Origin: Acidimicrobiia bacterium
GTDB lineage: Bacteria > Actinomycetota > Acidimicrobiia > Acidimicrobiales > Bin134
Length of the DNA: 10,052 nt
Reading direction: 5' to 3'
Assembly: GCA_009843565.1 (NCBI GenBank)
Contig: VYDF01000090.1
Coordinates: 1 to 10,052, forward strand
Part shown: positions 1 through 7,318 of the stretch, in pieces
How the letters are laid out: each line of letters begins with the position of its first letter
Position numbering within the stretch: position 1 is the first letter of the stretch
Made by a program: the position numbers and the translations under genes
The notes under the pieces: model-generated
Seen by the model: the letters and a program-made list of their open reading frames with translations, nothing else
Told to the model about the DNA's origin: nothing
The model's database searches: none

Positions 1-88
1 TGTGGAGTCTGAGGCGGCCGTCCCGGCGGAGGTCGAGGAGCAGGTGTCAATCGAAGCCGAGCCGGCCGAGTCCGAGGAGCAGGTGTGA
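1..88 (+). CDS. rpsB: 30S ribosomal protein S2, C-terminal tail (5' end outside window)
   Basis: Only the last 28 codons are visible, reading from base 2 to the TGA at 86-88. They encode a low-complexity, Glu/Ala/Val-rich acidic tail ending in SEEQV. No folded S2 domain is in view, so the call rests on position: rpsB lies directly upstream of tsf in nearly all bacteria, and acidic C-terminal extensions of S2 are common in actinobacteria. The stop codon overlaps the GTG start of tsf in a GTGA arrangement, so the two genes are translationally coupled. The tail contains a 14-bp in-frame direct repeat; its second copy also supplies the Shine-Dalgarno sequence of tsf. The identity is inferred from context and would be confirmed by the upstream sequence. 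Confidence 0.8.
   Translation, partial: VESEAAVPAEVEEQVSIEAEPAESEEQV
34..86 (+). repeat. 14-bp direct repeat in rpsB tail, second copy carries tsf RBS
   Basis: CGAGGAGCAGGTGT occurs at 34-47 and again at 73-86, exactly 39 bp (13 codons) apart and in the same rpsB reading frame. Both copies encode an EEQV peptide. In the second copy the GAGGAG core (74-79) lies 5 nt before the GTG start of tsf. The first copy is followed by GTC instead of GTG, so it does not create an equivalent start. It most likely reflects a small in-frame duplication in the acidic tail. Confidence 0.6.
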
Positions 89-876
89 GTTCATTTACCG
101 CTCAAGACGTCAAGGCTCTGCGCCAGGCCACTGGTGCCGGGATGATGGACTGCAAGCGCGCGCTCACCGAAAGCGACGGCGACATGGAAGCAGCAACCCA
201 GAGGCTGCGCGAGAAGGGAATGGCCAAGGCTGCCGCTCGGGCTGAGCGGGCCAGCGACCAGGGCACAGTGGCCCTCGCCGTGGATGGCGACGCCGCGGCC
301 ATAGTGGAACTGCGCTGTGAGACCGACTTCTCAGCGAAGGCCGACGACTTCACTGCCTTGGCCGACGAACTGGCCCAGTTGGTGCTGGTCGAGGGTGAGC
401 AAGCAGTGGGCGCCCGCCAAGGAGCCGTCGATGATCTGGGCTTGGCAAAGAAGGAGAACGTCCAGTTGGGCAAGGTGGTCAGAGTTCAGGCTGGCGAAGG
501 CAACATCTTGGACAGCTATCTGCACACGCAGGATGGCCGGGGCACCAGCGCAGTCGTGGTTGAGGCTCGCGGTGTGAGCCAGGAACTGGCCCACGAAGTG
601 GCCCTCCACATCGCCTTTGCCAAGCCAGCGGTTCTGCACCGTGACGATGTCGACGCCGAAGAGGTTGAGCAGGAGCGGATTGCGTTGACCGAGATGACCA
701 AGGCCGAGGGCAAGCCCGAGCAGGCCTGGGACAAGATCGTCTCCGGCCGCCTGCGGGCGTGGTATGCCGAGCGAGTGCTGCTGGAGCAGGGCATGTTCGG
801 GGAAAAGGAGACCGTGCAGTCCCGGCTGGGAGACGGCGCCGTCGTGCGGTTCGAGTTGGCGGCCATCGGCAGTTAG
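85..876 (+). CDS. tsf: Translation elongation factor Ts (EF-Ts)
   Basis: EF-Ts is the cytoplasmic nucleotide-exchange factor that releases GDP from EF-Tu. The 263-aa product has the N-terminal UBA-like module (about residues 5-48) with the signature VKALRQATGAGMMDCKRAL, then the core dimerisation region with CETDF at 78-82, and the C-terminal HIAFAKPAVLHRDDV block at 175-189. Length is normal for actinobacterial EF-Ts. The GTG start at 85 is supported by GAGGAG at 74-79 with 5-nt spacing and by the usual short N-terminus before the UBA helix. It overlaps the rpsB stop by 4 nt, and pyrH starts 2 nt after its TAG. One oddity is that the EF-Tu-contacting TDFV motif reads TDFS here (residues 80-83). 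Family assignment is secure. Confidence 0.98.
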   Translation: MSSFTAQDVKALRQATGAGMMDCKRALTESDGDMEAATQRLREKGMAKAAARAERASDQGTVALAVDGDAAAIVELRCETDFSAKADDFTALADELAQLVLVEGEQAVGARQGAVDDLGLAKKENVQLGKVVRVQAGEGNILDSYLHTQDGRGTSAVVVEARGVSQELAHEVALHIAFAKPAVLHRDDVDAEEVEQERIALTEMTKAEGKPEQAWDKIVSGRLRAWYAERVLLEQGMFGEKETVQSRLGDGAVVRFELAAIGS

Positions 877-878
877 CG

Positions 879-1622
879 GTGATCGACGGCGGCGATACCA
901 GGCGTTCGGGCCGGTGGGACCGAATCGTCTTGAAGCTCTCCGGAGAGGCCTTTGCCGGAGAGTCCAGCTACGGCATTGACGGGGCGATAGCCGCCCAGAT
1001 CGCGACCGAGATCGTCAAGGTTCGGTCGGAGTTCGACGTTGATGTGGCCGTAGTGGTGGGCGGAGGCAACATCTGGCGGGGAATGACCGGAGCGGGCGCG
1101 GGTATGGACCGGGCCCAGGCCGACTACATGGGGATGCTGGCGACGGTCATCAACGCCCTTGCGCTGCAAGACACCCTCGAGCGGCTGGGCCAGCCCACCC
1201 GGGTGCAGACTGCGATCCACATGGCCCAAGTGGCCGAGCCGTATATCCGGCGAAGGGCTATCCGCCACCTGGAGAAGGGCCGGGTGGTGATTTTCGCCGC
1301 CGGAACCGGAAATCCCTTCTTTACCACCGACACCGCGGCCGCTTTGCGGGCGGTGGAGATAGAGGCTGGTGTTCTGCTGAAAGGCACCCATAGCGGCACA
1401 GACGGGATCTACACCGCTGATCCTCGGACGAATCCCAAAGCAGAGAAATTGGACGAGGTCCGATACCTGGATGTGCTGTCCCAGGGATTGAGGGCTATGG
1501 ACAGCACCGCGGTTTCGCTGTGCATGGACAACGAACTGCCTATCGTGGTGTTTGATCTCATGGCGCCGGGGAACGTTCTTGCCATACTCGATGGTCAATC
1601 GATCGGTACTCTGGTGTCGTGA
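879..1622 (+). CDS. pyrH: Uridylate kinase (UMP kinase)
   Basis: PyrH phosphorylates UMP to UDP with ATP. It belongs to the amino-acid kinase fold and acts as a hexamer in pyrimidine nucleotide synthesis. The 247-aa product shows KLSGEAF (19-25), GGGNIWRG (61-68), ADYMGMLATVINALALQD (81-98), GTGNPFFTTDTAAALRA (142-158) and TDGIYTADP (174-182), covering the phosphate- and nucleotide-binding loops. The GTG at 879 is chosen because it starts 2 nt after the tsf stop and leaves about 14 residues before the first beta strand. The frame is open further upstream, but only within tsf. No strong Shine-Dalgarno is present, so translation probably depends on coupling to tsf. The loop before TDGIY (KGTHSG) is two residues longer than the KATKVDG form of E. 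coli. Confidence 0.97.
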   Translation: MIDGGDTRRSGRWDRIVLKLSGEAFAGESSYGIDGAIAAQIATEIVKVRSEFDVDVAVVVGGGNIWRGMTGAGAGMDRAQADYMGMLATVINALALQDTLERLGQPTRVQTAIHMAQVAEPYIRRRAIRHLEKGRVVIFAAGTGNPFFTTDTAAALRAVEIEAGVLLKGTHSGTDGIYTADPRTNPKAEKLDEVRYLDVLSQGLRAMDSTAVSLCMDNELPIVVFDLMAPGNVLAILDGQSIGTLVS

Positions 1623-1646
1623 AGGACCCTTGGGGATGCTGCGGGA

Positions 1647-2222
1647 ATGACGACTGGCGATGACTTGACCGATTTGGTGGTGGCCGAAACCGGCGAGCGC
1701 ATGGACTCCGCTGTCCATCACACCCGCCAGCAGTTCGCCACCGTGAGAACGGGCCGAGCTTCCCCGGCCCTGTTCGAGAGGTTCCTGGTGGACTACTACG
1801 GCACTGAAGTGCCGCTTCAGCAGCTGGCCAGCTTCAGTGTTCCAGAGGCACAGCTTCTGGTGATCTCCCCCTTTGACAAGGGCTCCATTGCTGCCATAGA
1901 GCGGGCCATCATCCAGGCTGACCTCGGGCTAAATCCCAGCAACGACGGGAATGTGGTGCGTCTCACGTTTCCACCGCTGACTGAAGAACGCCGTCGCGAA
2001 TTGGTCAGGGTGGTCAAGCAGATGGCCGAAGAGGGACGAGTGGCCATTCGAAACGCCCGTCGCAGCGGTCGCCACGATGTAGACCAGCTCAGCAAGGGGG
2101 GCGACGTTTCAGAGGATATAGCGGCCCGGGCCGGGAAAGAGCTCGACCGTCTAACCCACGACCATGAGCAGCTCGTCAACGATGCCTTGAGCGTCAAAGA
2201 GCAAGAGCTGCTCGAGATCTAA
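1647..2222 (+). CDS. frr: Ribosome recycling factor (RRF)
   Basis: RRF works with EF-G to split post-termination ribosomes in the cytoplasm. The 191-aa product is close to the usual 185. It carries the family landmarks VRTGRASPALF (33-43), YYGTEVPLQQLA (50-61), the EERRRELV helix (113-120) and EEGRVAIRNARR (128-139). It ends with the long charged C-terminal helix that completes the three-helix bundle. The ATG at 1647 is preceded by GGGGA at 1632-1636 (10-nt spacing) and AAGGA further upstream. The N-terminus has about six residues more than E. coli RRF before the first helix. It sits 24 nt after pyrH and 24 nt before cdsA; pyrH-frr adjacency is conserved across bacteria. Confidence 0.98.
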   Translation: MTTGDDLTDLVVAETGERMDSAVHHTRQQFATVRTGRASPALFERFLVDYYGTEVPLQQLASFSVPEAQLLVISPFDKGSIAAIERAIIQADLGLNPSNDGNVVRLTFPPLTEERRRELVRVVKQMAEEGRVAIRNARRSGRHDVDQLSKGGDVSEDIAARAGKELDRLTHDHEQLVNDALSVKEQELLEI

Positions 2223-2246
2223 TCTATCTAGCACCTGGAGAGGGCA

Positions 2247-3527
2247 GTGGACGACGACAATCCTTTCGATAGACCGGGAGACGGCTCCGAAGAGTCGCCA
2301 GACGACGAGCAGGCGATGTTCTTGGACGATCTGACTTCGTTGTTCGATGAGGAAGAGGAAGATTCCGGCCTGCCCCATTGGGAGGAGTCCGCTTCCGATG
2401 AGGGGGTCGCTGATGAGGGCTGGGACAGCCTGGCTGATGCAGCCCCTCGATGGCGTGACGACTCCGATGACTCCCCATCCGAAGACCAGCCGGAGATGGC
2501 CTCAGTCAGCCATCAAACCGAAAGCGCAAGCGTCTTCGAGGATCCTGAGCCCACCGAGGCGGTGGAGTTCCCCTCGGTTGATCGCGTGGACGAGGTCCTC
2601 TCGCTGGACGTTTCCGAGTCTCCTGATATGCCCGGTATCGTCGAGCCCCCCGAATCGCTTCTGTCCACACCGCCATCTGCCATGACAGACACGCGGGCTG
2701 TCGCCCGTGAGGGCAATACGCTTACCGCCGTTGTGGTGGGATTGGTGCTGGGCGGCATCGTTCTCGGTGCGATTGCCGCAGGCGAGGAGGCCACACTTGC
2801 CGTTCTCGCCATCGCCCTGCTGTTGGCCGCGGCCGAGTGGTTCACAACCTTGCGCCACGCCGGCTACCAGCCGCCCGCGCTGTTGGGCTTTGCGGCGGTG
2901 GTGGCGATGCCGCTTGCTGCGTATTGGCGAGGTGCCGACGGCATCGTGCTGGTGCTGGTATTCGCCCTATTCGGCGCCGGATTGTGGTACGTGGGAGGCA
3001 TAGGGCGTGACCGCCCGCTGTCCAACCTCGGGGTGACCCTGTTTGGGATTGTCTACATCGGGGTGGCCGGGGCGTTCGGAGGGCTGCTTCTGGACATGCC
3101 CGACGGCCGCGAGCTGGTGTTGAGTGCGGTGATCTTGACAGTGGCCCACGATGTCGGCGCTTTCGTCGTCGGACGGGCTGCGGGCCGCACCCCGCTTTCG
3201 CAGGCCAGCCCGAACAAGACAGTTGAAGGCCTTATCGGGGGCACCATTGCCACCATCGCAGCCGCATTGGTGTTCATCTCCATTCTGGAAATCGGTCCCT
3301 TCGGAGACGGAGCTGGATCTCGTTCCGACGGAGTGGTCTTGGGCATCGTGGTCGCCGTTGTGGCTCCCCTTGCCGACCTCATGGAATCGGCCATCAAGAG
3401 AGACCTCAGGATCAAAGACATGGGTTCTCTGCTGCCTGGCCATGGCGGCATGCTGGATCGCATCGATGCCCTCTTGCTCGTACTGCCGGCCACATATTTC
3501 ACCGCCCTCATGCTCGAGGTGGTTTGA
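2247..3527 (+). CDS. cdsA: Phosphatidate cytidylyltransferase (CDP-diglyceride synthase) with acidic N-terminal extension
   Basis: CdsA is an integral membrane enzyme that makes CDP-diacylglycerol from phosphatidic acid and CTP, the branch point of phospholipid synthesis. The 426-aa product has two parts. Residues 1-150 are a hydrophilic, probably disordered region with 48 Asp/Glu, 5 Arg and no Lys. From about residue 157 onward come eight or nine hydrophobic segments. HDVGAFVVGR (301-310), SPNKTVEG (321-328) and the CDP-diglyceride synthase signature at 381-407 (S381, K384, R385, K390, D391, H399, G400, G401, D404, R405, D407) identify the family. The GTG start at 2247 has GGAG at 2237-2240 with 6-nt spacing. 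Typical CdsA proteins are about 270-300 aa, so the extension explains the excess length. It sits 30 nt before dxr. Confidence 0.96.
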   Translation: MDDDNPFDRPGDGSEESPDDEQAMFLDDLTSLFDEEEEDSGLPHWEESASDEGVADEGWDSLADAAPRWRDDSDDSPSEDQPEMASVSHQTESASVFEDPEPTEAVEFPSVDRVDEVLSLDVSESPDMPGIVEPPESLLSTPPSAMTDTRAVAREGNTLTAVVVGLVLGGIVLGAIAAGEEATLAVLAIALLLAAAEWFTTLRHAGYQPPALLGFAAVVAMPLAAYWRGADGIVLVLVFALFGAGLWYVGGIGRDRPLSNLGVTLFGIVYIGVAGAFGGLLLDMPDGRELVLSAVILTVAHDVGAFVVGRAAGRTPLSQASPNKTVEGLIGGTIATIAAALVFISILEIGPFGDGAGSRSDGVVLGIVVAVVAPLADLMESAIKRDLRIKDMGSLLPGHGGMLDRIDALLLVLPATYFTALMLEVV

Positions 3528-3557
3528 GCCTTCAGGCGGTTCTGACGCAATGAGATC

Positions 3558-4724
<1,167 letters not shown>

Positions 4725-4727
4725 GCA

Positions 4728-6032
4728 ATGTCCTCGCGTCGCTCTCGGAGTGAACAGCCTCTAGATTCCCCGCTCACCGGCTTGCAGGCCACACGAGATC
4801 GCTGGGGAGGACTGGCGTTGGTGGTGGGCCTGCTCGTCGTGGTGCAGGTGGTTTGGGGTCTGCCGATGCTGATCGTGGTGCTGGCGGTCATCGCCATGAT
4901 CTTCTTGCACGAGATGGGCCACTACCTCACTGCCCGGGCCGCGGGTATGAAGGTCACCGAGTTCTTCTTGGGGTTTGGGCCCCGACTGTGGTCGATGCGC
5001 CGGGGGGAGACGGTCTACGGACTCAAGGCGATTCCCGTCGGTGCCTATGTGCGAATCATCGGGATGAACAACCTGGAGGAGGTTCCCCCTACCGAGGAGC
5101 ATCGCACCTATCGCAGCAAGCCCTATTGGCGGCGGATGTCGGTGGCGGTGGCCGGATCGACCGTCCATTTCCTATTGGCGCTGGTTCTGATCTTCTCCTT
5201 CCTCGTAATTGGCGGCAAGCACGAAGACGTACCGTCGCCGGATTGGACGGTGAACTTTGTGATTCCGGGTTCGCCAGCCGACAGCGCAGGGTTGCAGCCG
5301 GGCGATCGCATCGTGTCGGTTGACCACAGCCCGGTGGCCACTATGAACGAAATGAAGGCGGTCTTGCCTGAGGCGGGCACGCCGGTGAGCCTGGGAGTAG
5401 AGCGGGGAGGCGAGGTGATCGTCCGCACTCTGACGCTGGGCACTAATCCTGATGACTCCAGCCTGGGATATATAGGCATCTGGTCTGATTCAGCCTCGTC
5501 GCGCCACCAAGTGGATGTCGGCTACGTCGAGGCTGTTCCTGAGACGCTGGATGAATTCGGTTTCCTAGTCAAGGAATCAGTTTTCGGCATCGGCAGATTG
5601 TTCTCCCCCCGCGGGCTCAGTGACTTCTTCCGCGATGTTGCCGACGAGCCCACCCAGCAGAGCAGTGCCCCGGCAGAAGGGGGATTCACTACCGCGGCTC
5701 CCGTAGACGACCGCGATCGAGTGGTCTCGATATTTGGCGTGCTCAAGATCGGCGCTGATCTCACCGAGAACGGATATGGGAACTTGCTGCTGTTCTTGGC
5801 GCTGTTGAACGTGTTCATCGGAGTCTTCAACATGATTCCGCTTCTTCCTTTCGACGGAGGCCATGTGGTGATTGGCACCTACGAGCGCCTCCGGTCGTGG
5901 CGGGGCCGTCGATACACTGCAGACGTTTCCAAGATGGTGCCGGTGGCCTACGCCGTAATCGTGATACTGGGATTCGTCTTCATCGGGTCGGTCTATCTCG
6001 ACTTCACTGATCCGATAGAGCTTCCGAGCTGA
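4728..6032 (+). CDS. rseP: RseP/Rip1-type M50 site-2 intramembrane zinc metalloprotease
   Basis: This is a membrane-embedded zinc protease of family M50. Relatives (E. coli RseP, mycobacterial Rip1) cut anti-sigma factors or other membrane substrates in regulated intramembrane proteolysis. The 434-aa product has a charged N-terminus (1-27), a hydrophobic segment at about 29-60 running into the zinc motif HEMGH (61-65), and the FFLGFGPRLWS element (79-89). A second membrane segment follows (about 137-162), then one PDZ domain (about 172-240, with PGSPADSAGLQPGDRIVSVD). A polar linker with a low-complexity stretch (305-330) leads to a third membrane region containing NMIPLLPFDGGH (368-379), whose D376 is the third zinc ligand, and a final membrane segment (about 403-425). 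E. coli RseP has two PDZ domains; only one is clear here. It lies between dxr and ispG, as in mycobacteria. The substrate cannot be read from this window. Confidence 0.95.
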   Translation: MSSRRSRSEQPLDSPLTGLQATRDRWGGLALVVGLLVVVQVVWGLPMLIVVLAVIAMIFLHEMGHYLTARAAGMKVTEFFLGFGPRLWSMRRGETVYGLKAIPVGAYVRIIGMNNLEEVPPTEEHRTYRSKPYWRRMSVAVAGSTVHFLLALVLIFSFLVIGGKHEDVPSPDWTVNFVIPGSPADSAGLQPGDRIVSVDHSPVATMNEMKAVLPEAGTPVSLGVERGGEVIVRTLTLGTNPDDSSLGYIGIWSDSASSRHQVDVGYVEAVPETLDEFGFLVKESVFGIGRLFSPRGLSDFFRDVADEPTQQSSAPAEGGFTTAAPVDDRDRVVSIFGVLKIGADLTENGYGNLLLFLALLNVFIGVFNMIPLLPFDGGHVVIGTYERLRSWRGRRYTADVSKMVPVAYAVIVILGFVFIGSVYLDFTDPIELPS

Positions 6033-6035
6033 GGA
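6031..6035 (+). promoter_or_regulatory. Shine-Dalgarno GAGGA in the protease-ispG junction
   Basis: GAGGA directly follows the first base of the protease TGA stop. It is well spaced for two alternative starts: ATG at 6041 (5-nt spacing, opening a 15-codon ORF) and TTG at 6045 (9-nt spacing, in frame with ispG). It is too far from the ATG at 6093 to serve it directly. This makes it the deciding signal for how ispG translation begins. Confidence 0.55.
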
Positions 6036-6040
6036 ATGTG

Positions 6041-6088
6041 ATGATTGCGGGCAATTGCGAATGCCGCAGGCCGGACATGCCAAGCTGA
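6041..6088 (+). other. Candidate 15-codon upstream ORF before ispG
   Basis: ATG at 6041 opens a short frame encoding MIAGNCECRRPDMPS and ending at TGA 6086-6088, 4 nt before the likely ispG ATG at 6093. GAGGA (6031-6035) is ideally spaced for it. The peptide contains a Cys-Glu-Cys pair. It could couple ispG translation to that of the upstream protease, or act as a leader peptide. Against this, chance short ORFs are common, and the same bases are also open in the ispG frame from the TTG at 6045. It resembles no family I recognise. Confidence 0.25.
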
Positions 6089-6092
6089 GGGC

Positions 6093-7316
6093 ATGGAAGT
6101 CCAGGCATCCTTCGAGCGGCGTCGCACCCGCCGGATCCATGTGGGGGATGTCGCGGTCGGCGGTGGTGCGCCGATCACCGTCCAGTCGATGACCACTACT
6201 CGCACCGCCGATGTGGAGGGCACCCTCCAGCAGATCTATGCCCTGGCCGCGGCCGGTGCCGACATTGTGCGCTGCACGTGCAACGAGATCGAGGCCGCCG
6301 AGGGGCTGGCCCAGATCGTGCCCCGCTCGCCGGTGCCCATCGTGGCCGACATCCACCACCAGTACCGCATGGCGCTGGCCGCCTTGGATGCCGGAGTCCA
6401 GTGTCTGAGGCTGAACCCGGGCAACATCCGCAAGCCTGAGCACATTCAGGCGGTGGCGTCGGAGTGCCGGGATCGAGGCGTGCCCATCCGCATCGGGGTG
6501 AACGGGGGTTCTCTGCACCCTGATCTCTACCGCAAATACGGCGACCGGGTTACCCCGGAAGCCATGGTGGAGTCGGCCCAGATGGAGCTCGACTATTTCC
6601 GAGAGGTGGATTTCGACGACGTCAAGATCTCGGTCAAGGCATCCAGCGTTCCGTTGATGATCGAGGCCTACCGCCAGCTGGCCGAGGTCACCGACCATCC
6701 CCTGCACTTGGGGGTCACCGAGGCGGGACCGCCGCCGGTCGGGCTGATCAAGTCGACCGTGGGCATCGGCACGCTGTTGGCCGAGGGCATCGGCGACACC
6801 ATCCGCTACAGCCTCACTGCCGACCCGGTGCAGGAGGCAAAGGCCGGTCGCCAGCTCTTGGAGTCGATGGGCCTGCGGGAGAGGAAGAACGTCGATCTGA
6901 TCGCCTGTCCAAGCTGCGGTCGGGCTGAGATCGACGTGTACGCCGTGGCCGAGCAGGCCATGGAGGCGTTCGGCGACCGGGAGATTCCCCTTCAGGTGGC
7001 GGTCATGGGCTGTGTGGTCAACGGACCCGGCGAGGCCCGTGACGCCGATATCGGCATCGCTGCCGGCAACAAGCGGGGCCACCTGTTTGTGAAGGGCCGC
7101 AATGTGGCCGTGGTGGCCGAGGAGGATATGGTCCCCTCCTTGGTGGAGTGGGCGGAGTTGATCCACGAGCAGGGTGCGGATGCCGCACTGGCCCGGGCCG
7201 ATACGGTGACCGCCGCTCGGGAGGCTGAACGGGACCGGAGCCGCCTGCTGGCCGAGCAGGGCGACGATGCCAACCAGGCCGGCGAGAAAATCGAGCTGAT
7301 TCGCAGGAGAGCGTGA
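6093..7316 (+). CDS. ispG: 4-hydroxy-3-methylbut-2-enyl diphosphate synthase (IspG/GcpE)
   Basis: IspG is a cytoplasmic [4Fe-4S] enzyme that reductively converts MEcPP to HMBPP, the penultimate MEP-pathway step. From the ATG at 6093 the product is 407 aa. The TIM-barrel half has ITVQSMTTTRTADV, VADIHHQYRMA, RLNPGNI and IRIGVNGGSL. The C-terminal half has PLHLGVTEAG, CPSCGRAEIDVY (C272, C275) and MGCVVNGPGEARDADIG (C307, E314), giving all three cluster cysteines and the conserved Glu. About 40 charged, Ala/Arg/Glu-rich residues follow the normal end of the family. The start is uncertain: GAGGG at 6087-6091 is too close to this ATG, while a TTG at 6045 has a better-spaced GAGGA and would add 16 residues. 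The stop overlaps a GTG in the proS frame, and the likely proS ATG follows 2 nt later. Confidence 0.95.
   Translation: MEVQASFERRRTRRIHVGDVAVGGGAPITVQSMTTTRTADVEGTLQQIYALAAAGADIVRCTCNEIEAAEGLAQIVPRSPVPIVADIHHQYRMALAALDAGVQCLRLNPGNIRKPEHIQAVASECRDRGVPIRIGVNGGSLHPDLYRKYGDRVTPEAMVESAQMELDYFREVDFDDVKISVKASSVPLMIEAYRQLAEVTDHPLHLGVTEAGPPPVGLIKSTVGIGTLLAEGIGDTIRYSLTADPVQEAKAGRQLLESMGLRERKNVDLIACPSCGRAEIDVYAVAEQAMEAFGDREIPLQVAVMGCVVNGPGEARDADIGIAAGNKRGHLFVKGRNVAVVAEEDMVPSLVEWAELIHEQGADAALARADTVTAAREAERDRSRLLAEQGDDANQAGEKIELIRRRA
7305..7309 (+). promoter_or_regulatory. proS Shine-Dalgarno AGGAG, decides between two starts
   Basis: AGGAG inside the last codons of ispG lies 9 nt before the ATG at 7319 and only 3 nt before the in-frame GTG at 7313, which overlaps the ispG stop. 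Spacing favours the ATG. The alternatives differ by two residues (Met-Lys). Confidence 0.7.
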
Positions 7317-7318
7317 AG

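Noticed and set aside
759..878. Upstream extension of the pyrH frame inside tsf
   Set aside because: The extra 40 residues are an Arg/Gly/Ala-rich out-of-frame reading of tsf. The GTG at 879 just after the tsf stop fits the family N-terminus and operon spacing.
873..1721. 282-codon open frame on the minus strand opposite pyrH
   Set aside because: A mirror of pyrH codon usage. The product is His/Arg/Gly-rich without recognisable motifs.
5577..7166. 529-codon open frame on the minus strand across the protease gene and ispG
   Set aside because: Same reasoning: antisense to the M50 protease and IspG, no family motifs, and no regulatory signals of its own.
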